The notes under the pieces are model-generated. The model was not told where the DNA came from and searched no databases. It saw only the letters and a list, made by a program, of their open reading frames with translations. A stretch of 64,000 nucleotides of DNA from Gigaspora rosea (lineage: Eukaryota; Glomeromycota; Glomeromycetes; Diversisporales; Gigasporaceae), in contig QKWP01000240.1 in the NCBI GenBank assembly GCA_003550325.1, positions 299,588 to 363,587 of the forward strand, in the 5' to 3' direction. Made by a program: the position numbers and the translations under genes. Positions 38,851-51,070 of this stretch are shown here, in pieces. Numbering within the stretch: the first letter of the stretch is position 1; the number at the start of each line of letters is the position of its first letter.

Positions 38851-39102
38851 AGTTAAAATTAAATTATCTAATTAGTATTCTACAACAGACATTTAAATTA
38901 AAATATAAAAAGTTAATATCTATAATTCTGATCTATTAAAAGCTAATACCAGTATCAAAAATTAATATTATAATTAAAACTAAATATAGTATTGTGCTTT
39001 TAATAAATCGAAATTATATTGCATTATATTTTGATTACCTGTTGCAGAGTGCTAGTATAAATTATATTAAAAAAAAACTAAATTAAAACTTAAAAAATAG
39101 GA

Positions 39103-41260
39103 TTTAGTTCCATATGGAAAAATAGTACAAGATAATATTACCAGATCTATGTTCCGTCCATCCTTTTTTGAACTTATCCCTAATTTTGATAGCTTTATTT
39201 TATGTGAAGGCTGTGGTTCATTTCCAAAAAGATTTCCAGAACAAGGCCTTTGTAAATTGTGTGAATTTTATTGGAATTATGAATTAACAAATTATATTGA
39301 TAATACAAAATTTCACTTTACAAAAGAAAAATTACCAATACAATCCCTATTAAATATGATTGAAACAGTTTTGTTAGAAGTTTTTAATTTTCAATATTAT
39401 AAAGAGTTGCAGTATGAAAGTATAGAAAGTTTTATGTTAGGCAAAGATACATTAACTATTATGCCAACAGGAGGAGGTAAAACTTTAATTTTTTCTGTGG
39501 CTAGTGTGTTGTTTTGTGGATTGACAGTAGTATTCACTCCGTTAAAATCTCTAATGGGATGCCAATTGGTATATAAATGAATTAATATTATTATATTATA
39601 CAATAGACTTAAACTATTATTAACTAATACTGAATTAAATTTATAATATAGAAAGAGCTAATCGATATAGGAATACCTTCAGCATATCTTTTTGCTACCA
39701 CAGACCAACCTCCTGATATACAAGAAAAAATTTTTTCAGAAATTGCTTCAGGATATACTAAAATTTTGTGGATTACACCAGAAAAGTTTATTCAAAACCT
39801 AAAATTTCATTAAATGTTAAAAAAAAATAGCTGAAACACGTAAAATTCAGTTCGTTATAGATGAAGCCCACTGTATAATAGAATATGCACATTTTAGATA
39901 ATTGTTTGTAATTAATTAACAAATAAGAAAAATTCTAAACTTAACTTATTAATAGACCAGCCTAGAATCAACTATTCAAGTTGAAAGATGAATTTACCTC
40001 AGCACCAATCCTTCTGTTAACTGCAACTTGTAATGAATTTATGGCCAACCAATTAATTATAAATCTTAAATGTCCTAATTTGAATATAATTCGCAGTAAA
40101 CATATTCATAGACCAGAATTAAATCTTCAAGTGCATCCTAAGCCTATAAAAAAAGATAAGCTATTAGAAGCGATATTTAATTATTATAAATGAGATCACT
40201 TCTGGACAAATAATTATCTATTGTGCAATGCCAGATGAATGCATAGATATCATTACAGCTCTTAAAGGACAATATAATTTAGATTCAATTACAACTTACC
40301 ATGGAAAATTGTCTAGTAATGAACAAAAAAAAGCTCTAACGGGTTGGAAAACTGCTCTCTATCGATATATAGTGGCAACTAATGCTTTTGGAATGGGTGT
40401 AGATATTGCTGATATAAGAGTAATAATACATACAACATTTCCAATTTCGATTACAAATCTTGTACAAGAAATTGGCCGTGCTGCACAGGATGGTAATCCT
40501 GGAAAATCTATAATATTCTATTCATGAAGTGACATTCGAAGATTAATTCTAATCAAAGCAAAAAATAAGGAAAGGTAAATAATTAGTTTGTATTAAGATA
40601 CAAAAAAAAAAATTCAACATAAATTTTATAAGATTACTGATAGGTGATTGATTTGCAGTTTTTCACAAGATGATGATTTCGCAGCAACTATTTTTGAGTC
40701 ATCTTATTGTTTTCAAGATATTTACACTTGTCGGCAAATATTGTACTATACATCTTTTAAATGGACTATAGATCTATCGATTTCTGAATGCAATGTATGT
40801 GATAATTGTATTAGACGATCTCAAGATAAAGCAGTGCGAGTTAATGTTTATAATGACTTGTTAAGAATGCTAAATGTAACAGAAAAGTTGTTGAGAATGG
40901 TAACGGAGAGAAAATTGATGAGTTTTGGAAGAGAGGTTAGTAGATATTTTCTTAAAAGCTGAAAACAAAAACACAAGAGATAAAAACTTATCATTGTTTT
41001 GGAATAAGGAAGAAGATACCTCATATAAACCAATAATTTTTACTTGAGATACATGCTTTCATATGGTAGATAAGTTAATCGCTAAGGGCTTATAAGGCAG
41101 AATGTAATTATTGAACCTCTCCATTCTGGCTCTTCTATCTTAACATATAGCTGTAGTATAGTCTCTATTTCTGATAATGCGCAAGAGCAAATAGGCATGA
41201 ATGAATGGTGGGAATTTGTAAAACAAAATTCAAGGCAAAAAAAGAGTGCGATAAAATAGA
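39103..41260 (+). pseudogene. RecQ-family helicase carried by the TTAA transposon, decayed
   Basis: An N-terminal zinc pair (C-E-G-C, C-K-L-C; about 39203-39265) precedes an ATP-dependent DNA helicase core. Motif I is M-P-T-G-G-G-K-T (39461-39484), motif II D-E-A-H (39860-39871), motif III L-T-A-T-C (about 40017) and motif VI Q-E-I-G-R-A (about 40466). A RecQ-type zinc-binding region follows with C-R-Q-I-L and C-N-V-C-D-N-C (about 40729-40812). Introns are likely at 39567-39651, 39900-39957 and 40574-40655. Lesions include a stop and a frameshift near 39812-39830, a frameshift near 40193, and stops in the C-terminal tail. Residues upstream of the first ATG (39149) are open back to a good acceptor at 39102, so translation may enter from the transposase exons. 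Confidence 0.8.
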
Positions 41261-41980
41261 ATTGGCTTACCTCCTGTTCATTTTTAGGCTAATAATAAAG
41301 AATTACCAGTACATAGTAACGTTAACGTAAATAGTTGTACGTTAACAAAGTTAAAGTAATCAATATAAAAAAATATATTGTCTATTTGCCATATAAAACG
41401 ATAATAAATTCAACTATAAAATAGCAGTGCAAATAAGATTAATCAGTAATCTAACGATCAGTTTAAATTATTGCTGGAAGGAATTAAATAGAGCAAATAT
41501 TAAATCTATTCACTAGATTAGAGATCTTTGTATAAATAATAAAAATTTTATGCGACAAATGTGATATCTTATATCCTAGTGATCGGATCTAAACAATTTT
41601 TTTACCATTCATACGATAAGAATCAAATGATATAAAAATTGCTCGAATTTGATATGGGAGCATATTAATTCATTAAAATAATCATTCGTCAAAGTACTTC
41701 TATCTTATAATTCGTATATGTTTATTCAAATAAGTAATTATAACTTGCCAAAGAATATTATCATTAAAACAAATACAGACTATAAGAACCAACTCAGATC
41801 TATAAAACACCCAATCCGAACCTCAACTAATGAACTCTAAACTACCATACGCTTTGACAGAATCGATCTGCAATCACAAAGAAGTTGAATATTCGTTAGT
41901 GCTTTCTTTGCCACAAAAAATATACAAACTGTTCAACTTATCTTCGCGCTAAATTTCCTCTCTAAACACCATATAAACTT

Positions 41981-44900
41981 TTTTTTTAATTTTTAATGGT
42001 GAGACCTTGCTCTTATCTTTATTAAATTTAATGGAAGCTTTTTACAGTTGGAAAAAATTTCATTGTTTAAATCTAATGCTAAGAAAAAGAACTCAGACAT
42101 ATAGCTAGATAAACAAAAGTAAACCTAGTACTTATCTGTGGCCTAAACCAACCAGAGTGGCCAAGGCTCACCTAGATTTGATTATTAGTTAATATACTTG
42201 AAGGGTGTGTAAGATATTTAATCCAGTGGGGGTACCAGTAATCTATTTTCTGAATTGATTTATTTATAATAGAGTCGTTATTGTTGGTATCGATTGTAGG
42301 TATAATAGATATAGAAGATTCAGAGTCTGTAGGCTGATTTTGTGAAATTGTTTGTTGATAGTATGATCTTGAGGTACAGTATGGGATCCAGATTTTTGTA
42401 TAAATTTGTTGGTTGAGATGAAGTAAAAATTGAATTGTAAGGGACTGAGCAGACTTTGAAGATGGGGCAGTTTCTTGTAATATGTTAATTAGTTCTAATG
42501 GAATAAGACCTGATAGAGTTGAATATAATGAAGGCTTGTATGAAAAATGATGAATTTGAAGACTATCAAGTTTTAAAATTTTGGAGTGAAGATTTTTGGC
42601 CTGAGTTGGAGAAATATCTAGTTTGTCAGAACTAAGTATTTGGTTTAAAGAATTGTTTATAAGATCTAGTAATAGATTGGTATTTGGGCAAGTAACCCAA
42701 TGCAAGGCATAACTTGCCTGTTGGCATATATGACAGATATTAGGGTATGAAGGATATCTTTTATGAAGAATATGTGGAGAAGGAAGCTCATCAAGTAATA
42801 GTTTAACTCTAAAAGATTTTAGAGTAGAGGATTGGAAGCTATGTGAAAAGTTGCTAATTTTTTGGTTATTATTGATATATAACCATGAAGCGTTCCAATT
42901 AATAAGTTGTAAAATTTGATTCCATTGCTGAAAGCGGTTTTGTGATGTCCACAATGCAATTATATGTGCTCTGCAGATTGTTCTAATGCTGCGACGAATA
43001 GGAAGTTCCATTGGATAATTATCAGAAGTAGGTGTATATTGAGGATTATATATATTGCTTGGGTTAAAAATAAGATAGGGTGCTATATGATGGTTGCATG
43101 CTAGTTGATCAGCTTTATTATTAAAATTGTCATCTTCATGTGCATTTACTTTGTGCAGGGTAATATTAAGATTGTAGGACTTAATTAAATTAAGTAATGT
43201 ATTCCATATTGACCAATAGGGTATATTTAAAAAGTTTGGAAGTGGTATAGTATTAATTAAGCTTTGAAATTTAGAGATAACTGATTGTGAATCTGTATAG
43301 ATTTGAATAGTACAGTTTCTAGGAGCTGTACTTATTGCAGCTAAAATTGCAAGTAGTTCTGTTTTAAAAGAGCATGGCCAAAATTTGGTTTGTGCTTGAA
43401 AGGAATGTATAATATTCTGGTTAGCTATTTGTATCCAACCAATTCCCATAGAGCATTGGGGATTGCCTAGATTAATAACAGACCCATCTGTATAAAAGAT
43501 GAGTTCTGAAAAACTATTATTGTAATGTGTAAATGACTGAAGAGTATCATAAGCTTGACTTGGCTCAAATATATGAGGAAATTGTATAGTAGAAATATTA
43601 AGAATTGGTGGTGGTGGGATATGAATTGGATTTCTAAGTGCAATTGAATATATGAGATCTAAAAAATTAGCATTTAAGTTAATTGTTTTGTCAGAATTCA
43701 GTCTGCCAAAAAATTTTGTAGCATGACTAGTAGGTATTAGGATGGTACATTTGTTTTGGATTATTTTGGTATTAAGAGAACAATTACTGCATAGTGATAT
43801 AGTAATTGGTGGAGTGGGATATAAGTTTGTAAATTGTGTTTGAATAGAGCATTGCCAGTGAGTTATTAATGTAAAGTCTGATGCAGTTGGTTGGCGGCGG
43901 GCTTTGCCTATAATAATTTGATCATTTAATAATGTAATAAGCCAAGGCTTGGCATGTTTTGAAAAATGACCAGTAGTATAGCTATAATAGTTTGTAGAAG
44001 GTAAATTTATGTGTGGATAAATAGTACATTCATAGGAGTGGCTAGTGACTTTATCTTCTAAAAGGGTAAACCATTGGGGGGTTCTACCTTTAGGAATTTT
44101 GTGTAGTCTGGGTGAAATATGTTTCCAATCTAGTAAGCATGAATTGTCATATGTTGTGAGTTGATCAAGAAAAAGTATATGGTGATGTCGAATTTGTTTT
44201 TTAAAAGTTGTATATTTAGGATGTGTAGCAAGAATAGATTCTAAAGAAATTGAACCTTCTTTGATTGTAAAGGGAATGTTAGAGTAAGTATTAGGGCTAA
44301 TAGACCAGTTAAGATGTTTGAAGAGCTGAATAATTTTAAAGGTTGTAGTTAATTTATTAGGGCCATCAATTGTAGGATTAGGGTGTGAGAAGATACTGAT
44401 AGGTGACCAGAGGTTATTTTGAAGTTGTTGGACCCTAATAAGAGTAGTAGTGCTTAGTAGACTATTGTTGTTTAATCTTTTAATAAAGTTGAATAGGTGG
44501 TGTTGAAGTTGTATATCCCAGATATTTTTAATATTGTAAATTTGAGGATGAAGTAAAGTACTAGTAGGGATTGTACAGTTAAGTTTGGCTTTATGCTTGA
44601 TTAATCCTATATGCTGTGTTAAGATCTTGTTACATGTTGACTGGCTCAATACTATATTTTGTATCCGGTATTCTATTGTAGGAATAATAATGATATTGAT
44701 AATATAGCATGCTTGAGTATCTGTAATTTGTTTTGTACGTGCAATTTGTATAAGCTGGCTTGATTCAGCAATAATAAGTTTGGTCTGTTGAAATTGTTTG
44801 TTGTCTAAAGTGAACCAGCACCCAAGAAACTTAAAAGGCTGATTTGGTTGTTGAAGAGGAAGAGGATGGTTGTTGTATATAATTGGAATGTAGTTTTGTT

Positions 44901-47900
44901 GTTTAATATTGGTTGAAAGTATTGATTTAGTTGGGTTAACTTGAATGTTTGCCATAGAATAGAAGGATTCTGCAATAGTAAGAATCTTGGAGAGCTCAGT
45001 TTGGGATGATGCTATCCATAAAGTATTATCCATATATGCTAGAACTGAACATTTGGTTTGTAAATTGTCAGTTGTAAGGTTTTTGAGGTTAGTAAGCCAG
45101 GAAGTTTCAATTGTATAGCCAGGTGAATTTGAGTATATGTATGAAATAAGAGGATCATAGTAAATCCGCCAAAGAAGAGGTGTTATTGTTTCTCCTTGAT
45201 CGATACCATTTTGGACTTGATAGGATTGTGTAAGTCCCAAGTTAGTAATAACTTTGTTTTGTCGATCAGTTAAAATATTTAAAAGGATATTAACAATATT
45301 AGTAGGCAAAAGTAGACGTGTAAGAGCATGTTCTAGAAGAGTAGGGTTGACAGAGTCATAAGCTTTGCTCATATCTTGTGATAGAAGCCATATTTCTTTG
45401 TGATTGCAGTTGGCATCTTCTATAAGGTTATTAAGGATATGAATAGGAATAGAAGTACTATTCCCAGGAAGAGCAACATAGTTATATGGTGAAAGGATAG
45501 GATATTGTGAAAAAACTTGATTTAGTCTGTTGGTAATAATTTTGGTATAGATTTTTCTGGTGTGTTCAATAAGGCTTATTGGGCGTGTAAGATTAAGATT
45601 ACCATCAAACTTATTGTTTTTTGGAATAGGAAAGATTCTTCCCTTTTTCCATTGTTTGGGAATTGAGTTTTGTGTGAGGCACCGGTTAAAAAGTGATGTA
45701 AGGATAGTAATACCAGTCGAGTTAAAATGTTTGATCATTTCATAGCTAATACCTGTAGGACCACAGGCTTTACCATTAGGGAGTTGAGAAATTGTTTGGG
45801 TGACTTCTTCTTCTGTTATAGGAAGAGCTAGCGATATATACCATTCAGACTTAATATGTGAAGGTGGACGATATTGTTGATTCCAAAAGTTATCAAATAA
45901 ATTTTGATTAATAGGTCTGTATGCAGTCCAATTATTAAAATGTGATTGGATATGTTGTTTAATTAGGGTAGGATCGGTAATAAGTTGATTTTGGAGTTTA
46001 ATATTTGTAAAATGAACAGGAGGTTGATAGCGATCAAGTATACTGTTTATAGCTTGTGTAGGTTTAGTAACAAGAGATTCGCATCTTTTTTCAGAGGCTT
46101 GATTAATTTGTTGACGAAGAAGAAGAGAGTATTCCAAGTGGTATGCATGGTATATTTGTTTCCAAATACTTTGTGCTTGTACTAGCCATGTTTGAATTTG
46201 ATTAGGGTCAAGAGATATAAGAGGATTAAGATTGCACTTTGCTTTTGAGTTTATAAATAAGATATGTGAATTGATGTGAGGTAGGTAAAAAGTAGAGTTG
46301 CTTTTTAGAAGTTTTATTAGGTGTCCTAGCTTTTTAAGACCAATATGAAGTGCAGTACAGTGTGGTGTATATTTATGATTGTAGCTTCGTTTACGAGTTA
46401 TTTTATTAGGTATCTTTTGAATTGCAGCTTGTATGGTGCATTGTTGTATTTTGTGCCAGGTTGTATCAATGCTTTCCTGTGTATTGGTTGAAAGTGGAAC
46501 ACGATTTTTGATAAATAGTTGGGACAATAGATCAGAATATTCTGTCCATTGATCTGAGTTCATTATTTTGTAATTAAAAATTCTGCGACTAATACCAGTA
46601 TGAAGGCATGGAGGTTTGCTATAGGCTTTAGGAAATGTCCAGGTTGTAAAAAGAATAAGATGATCACTAAGTGTACTAGTTTGGCTATCATTAATATTAT
46701 AAGAAAGAAGAAATTGTATATTAAATGAATCAGTCCAAATATAGTCTATTCTGCTATGATTAATTTTGTTTGACCAGGTATAGTGTGTATTGTTGTAATG
46801 AGCTCCAATATCAAACATATTTGAGCGATATAGGAAATTAATAAGTTTATATTTTGATGCTGAGCTAGTTGTATTATCATGTGTGTTAAAATCTCCCAAG
46901 ATTATAGGGTGTAAGTTAAACTGTTGAGCCTGTAGGATCCAGTTAATAGCCTGGTTTTGAGTTTGATTTCTTTTGTATGGATCAGTAGATGAAAGGTAAA
47001 CTGATATAATATGGAGCTTTATATCACCTTTGAAAAACAAGTCCAAAGCAATAGCTCCCCCTGGATGTGTATGAATACTGTGAACATGAGGTTTAAGATT
47101 ATTGCGAATCATAATTGCAGCACCTTCTACTGAGCACTCAGAGTTTGCCCAGTAGTAGGTAAATAAGTTATTGTTGCAAAAGGAAAGTTTTGTTTTTTAT
47201 GAAATTTTAGTTTCAGTAATGCATGCAATTGAAATGTTATAGTTCATACAGTAATCTTGCCAGATTTGCCTTTTGGAAGGAATATTAAAACCCTAACATT
47301 GTGTGTAACAATAGTTATATGTAGATTTTGCAGAATGTCTTGGGTATTGGAACAAGAGCCTGTGGTTGGTATTAATAAAGTGCTATTTGATTCAGTAGAT
47401 AATGAGGATGATTTAATTAGTGACTGATAGTGTTTAGGATATTGGTTAGGAGTAATTATAGTGTGGTTTGGAAGAGTTTTATCTTGGGTGTTGAGATATG
47501 CATGTGCTTCGAGAGTTATAGTATTAATAGAGATTTTGAATGGTAGTAAAAATGAGTTTCTAAATAAGTGCTTTATAAAGGATTTAAGTGTTTGTAAAGG
47601 TGGCAATAATGGGAGATTATATTTTTTAAGGAATTTGTTATAGCAGAGTTCCTCAGAAGAATAGGATAAATTGGAATTTGAGGAGTTATTGGGTGATTTA
47701 AGTTCAACATCAGAGTAGTGTAATAAATCTTCAAAAGCTGGAAATATAATGTGATCTGGTATAAAATTTTCATATGGAAAGTATATGTGTGCTTCTGTAA
47801 AAGTATGGTAAAATCGGGAATGTGGTTTGATAGAAATTTTTATATATTGGTTTGAATAAAACATAGGATAATATTCTTGTATATAATGCAAGAAAGATCC

Positions 47901-48311
47901 TACAGTTTGTGGAGAAGGGAGAGTTCGTAGTCTATGGTAGTAAAGAAATTTGTTATAGCATGCTTTTGGATTGTATATTTCAGGAGGATTAGGATAGAGA
48001 TTAATGAAGAAGTTTCTTTCACTTATAGAGTTTGTAGGTAGTTTAATTTCTTCATCACTAAAGTCTTTTTCAAGTAAGGATTCATCATAGATTTCTGATA
48101 TTGGGTAGTTGTTAGAACTAGAAGTAGTTAGTAATAGAGAAGTATTGGAGGAGAGTTGTACTTCAGAGGGAGATGAAGATATGGTATCTGAAGTACTGTG
48201 ATTGTCTTTTGTAGAAGCGCTCGCCATATACTCAGTTCTCACAGTTGTGCAAGAAGCTAAAGTCTGCTCTGTACATTGAGTCTGACTGTCGTTAATTAGT
48301 TCTTCCACGTA
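41981..48311 (-). mobile_element. 6.3-kb LINE inserted in the TTAA transposon
   Basis: The 3' end (plus-strand left) has a short A-rich tail after the sequence that reads ggtctcaccatt on the minus strand. The direct repeat atataaactt at 41971-41980 and 48312-48321 is the likely 10-bp target duplication. The element encodes one long protein with endonuclease, reverse transcriptase and RNase H. Its 3' UTR is shared with the 165-bp fragment at 57857-58021, and it is related to the truncated copy at 60328-63349. The 5' boundary is less certain than the 3' boundary. Confidence 0.85.
42172..48227 (-). pseudogene. LINE polyprotein: endonuclease, reverse transcriptase, RNase H, zinc knuckle
   Basis: Two open frames, 48227-47244 and 47112-42172 (1646 aa), belong to one protein. 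T-H-N-V-R, the start of an APE endonuclease, ends the first frame and a -1/+1 shift near 47290 plus one stop near 47203 separates it from the rest. Downstream are endonuclease motifs G-D-F-N, S-R-I-D-Y-I-W and S-D-H, then reverse transcriptase (G-K-A-C-G-P-T-G-I, D-M-S-K-A-Y-D, G-I-D-Q-G, Y-M-D-N at about residue 692 of the second frame), RNase H (F-Y-T-D-G-S, K-T-E-L, Y-T-D-S-Q, A-D-Q-L-A) and a CCHC knuckle (C-H-I-C...H-W-V-T-C). The catalytic box reads YMDN, not the usual xxDD, so the second Asp is lost. The copy is probably inactive, although otherwise well preserved. ATG at 48227 is chosen because the upstream part of the frame lies outside the element. Confidence 0.9.
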
Positions 48312-49250
48312 ATATAAACTTATCTTTAAATTGCTAGAAATTACAAAACTAAGTAACTTTTTCGACAATTCAGTATTAGTTCAAACGATAATTTTGTTAT
48401 AGTCTATTAGTAAACGATATTATTTCTGCTATGATTCTCTTAATATCAAAATCATCCCCATTATAATAGACCTCAACTTATCTTTTTACCATTTTTACAA
48501 ACTAAATATTTTGGTAGAATAAAAAGATCTCAATTAGTTTATAAGGCAATTTCAGTAAGCGAAAAAGAAAAAAATTTTATCAACTTACGAATCATTATAT
48601 ATGGTAAATGTGGGTATTATGACGAATGCAAAATGGCAAATTGAACATATTACAAGAAAACATGATTTTTTATGAAGCACATCCGCTAAGTAAAGTTGCT
48701 TGAATATCATCTTTCACTTACTCTCAAATTTTGGCGTAACGGATAGGTTTTTTTTATTATACGATTTGGAGTAGAAATTAATTTCTGCACAAAAGCGTAT
48801 AAACCAAAAAGGCCATTAATAAGAAGCTACCATATTGCATCAAAATTTGAGTAAGCGAAAGAAAATATTTTGACTTAGTGAGTAAGGTTCGATTTGCTTA
48901 GTAAAAGTCAATGAAAGAAATAGAAACGTATTATAAAATAAAGACTTATGTACGTACATACATTCGCCATTTACTCTCACAAAATTAAAAATCGTAGCCA
49001 TCTGAGTAACATTGCATGATATATATGAAGACCGATTTTTTATAAAGATTACCAAAAAAGCGGGTTCATCAGACTTTCATTAGTAAGAAGTATTAATTTC
49101 GCCGTAATAGCCTTATGCTTATATATAAATTTTTGGCATAATTTGATTGGTTATCGATCTTATCAGTTCTATTTTTATCAGGTTACACAAATTGATGATC
49201 ATCATTTGTTTGGGTCAATTTCCGCATATACATCGAACCCTACCCTTAAT

Positions 49251-49722
49251 TTTTTTGCTTTGCTTGTTCATGAAGATGGTATATTGTTAGTATTGCTCAT
49301 GTGTTCCTGCCACGCACATGAGAGTCGTAACCATTCATAACTTTAGTTACGTCCTTTTATACACAAAAAGGCTCCTTATATACTTATCATTCGACTCTGG
49401 ATTAATTACATCATAATTAATCATGTTACTGCAATTACATAATTAATTAAACATCTGATACTTATCTTTTCTTAATTCTGCATTTTTTATGCGCCTGATC
49501 GATTCTTGATTGATCACATTATACACATAAAACTACCCCAGAATATGCCGTAGATCTGATTGATTGTAATTACCCTGACCAAACCCGCGTAAGTAACTTG
49601 ATTATCCAGTGATTGATGACCCGTCATAGTACGTAATTAAGAGACCCGACCTCCTATCATCGCTCCTGCACTACACATCCTGGAACCTGATTTTCTCCCA
49701 AGAACTGATTGTGACCGTGACA
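49251..49722. mobile_element. Right LTR, second part
   Basis: Continues the LTR that was cut at 35835, matching the left LTR from the TTAA site to its end (…gtgaccgtgaca). Directly followed by the duplicated agtat (49723-49727). Differences from the left LTR include a ~25-bp insertion near 49350 (tccttttatacacaaaaagg). Confidence 0.9.
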
Positions 49723-49727
49723 AGTAT

Positions 49728-51070
49728 TGATATGTTTTATGATTTTAGTTTTAAAAATTTTAATTGTTTATTATTTAATTTTAAAAATTTTACTTTTATT
49801 ATTTAGTATTTGCCTATACATCAGGAAAGAAAATTATGACATGTTGGCGAAGGTTGGATATATATTCGAACCTCAACTTTTGGATCTTAGAAATAATAGT
49901 TTTTTGATTGTAAAGGCATTCATTGGCCGGTGGAATTGTATTTTTGTGGAGATTGGAAGTTTATGTACATAATAATAGAACTGAAAGCCCCGAATGCTAA
50001 TCACTTTTGTTTGTACTATAATTGTGATATGACATCTTGTTGGGATATGGATCAAAATTGGGCTAATATGGAAAATTCCAAATGTAATATTAGTTATACA
50101 GTAGAAATATTAAAATTTTAATTTTTAAATATTTTACTTCACGAATCAAGAATTATCAGCTCTAAATGTGTGCTTATTAATTATATTTTATTTAATAAAC
50201 TCAGCTTAAAGAAATCAACTTGGTAGAGTCGATTTAAGTTTGTGCATATATAATATGATATAAAGCTGATTTTAATAAATTTGGAAGTAAAATATCTAAA
50301 AGTTAAAAATTTATTTTAATAATATATATTATATTGTAGCTAATCATCCTATATATCTTTAAATTATTTTTTTCAACTAGGTATTAAAATCCAGTCTTAT
50401 TTCTATCGATTGATTAAGAAAACTATATACCCAATGAGTTGCATCTGCTTTTACGAATATCAAATGTCTTAATAGAATGTTTGTTTAGCGATTTGTTTAA
50501 AAAAAAGAGTTTGAAAACAAATCAAGCCGGTTGTTAAAAAAACATTCAAAGATCTTGGAATACAATTTGAATTTTTTAAATTATCTAGTAACAAATGGAA
50601 TTGGACTTTATTAATGGGCCCTGATAAAAAAAAAAATGGTAGAGAAATTTCCAGTAAGTCAATTTGTTTCGAGCACCCATAGACAGGATATTGAACAACT
50701 GTGGCATGAATTTCATCGATTATATAATGTTCTGCAGCAATCACAACTCTCCGATCAAGAAATTTATCAATATAAAGTCGATGTGGAAAATTGGATTCAA
50801 GTCTTTTGTCGTCCGGCCCAGGGACATGTAAATTCTTTGCAAAATGTTGGACTTTATTAAAAGGCAGACATTACACCCTACATGCATGTATTTGCAAAAC
50901 ACATTCATTTATTCATGCAAAAATTAAAAGTGAAAGGTCTCTCTTTGCAAATTTTTTCTACCTAATAAAATTATGTTTATATATTACTTTCTAATAAGTT
51001 TATTATTAGGTTCAAGTGTTTTTTGGTGGTACTACTATAGAAGGGGAATGGAAACAAATCCGTCATTCAT
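49728..51070 (+). pseudogene. Repetitive transposase-like gene, 3' part
   Basis: Continues the pseudogene interrupted at 32695. After an intron-like gap ending ttattatttag (about 49806), the blocks are I-C-L-Y-I-R-K-E-N-Y (from 49811), W-N-C-I-F/C-G-D-W-K-F-M-Y-I-I (about 49930-49975, with a frameshift), A-P-N-A-N-H-F-C-L-Y-Y-N-C-D, and, further on, W-N-W-T-L-L-M-G-P-D-K-K (about 50598-50634), F-P-V-S-Q-F-V-S and D-I-E-Q-L-W-H-E-F (50648-50717), W-I-Q-V-F-C-R-P (about 50790), then T-P-Y-M-H-V-F-A-K-H-I (about 50875). Stops and shifts are present throughout. The order of blocks across the 17-kb gap is continuous, which supports a single gene. Function uncertain. Confidence 0.65.

Larger units (their letters stand above)
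35836..49246 (+). mobile_element. 13.4-kb TTAA-flanked DNA transposon with transposase and RecQ helicase
   Basis: TTAA is present at both borders (35832-35835 and 49247-49250), and the single-copy LTR sequence across the site contains TTAA once, so the insertion is defined exactly. The terminal inverted repeat is gggtagggtatcgat on the left and, inverted, gggtagggttcgat on the right. Genes on the plus strand are a DDE-type transposase (36265-38850) and a RecQ-family helicase (39103-41260), both with a few disabling changes. A LINE (41981-48311) is inserted near the middle; without it the element is about 7.1 kb. TTAA duplications are known for piggyBac and Kolobok; the transposase here is not piggyBac-like. 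The assignment to Kolobok or a Mutator/Kolobok-like group is an inference. Confidence 0.85.

Noticed and set aside
35836..49246. Helitron, because a helicase is present
   Set aside because: The element has terminal inverted repeats and a TTAA duplication, and the helicase is RecQ-type with DEAH and C-x2-C-D-N-C, not the PIF1-type with a Rep domain.
35836..49246. piggyBac element, because of the TTAA duplication
   Set aside because: The transposase lacks any piggyBac-like arrangement, and its second-Asp and N-E-S-x-N contexts fit a Mutator/Kolobok-like DDE fold better.
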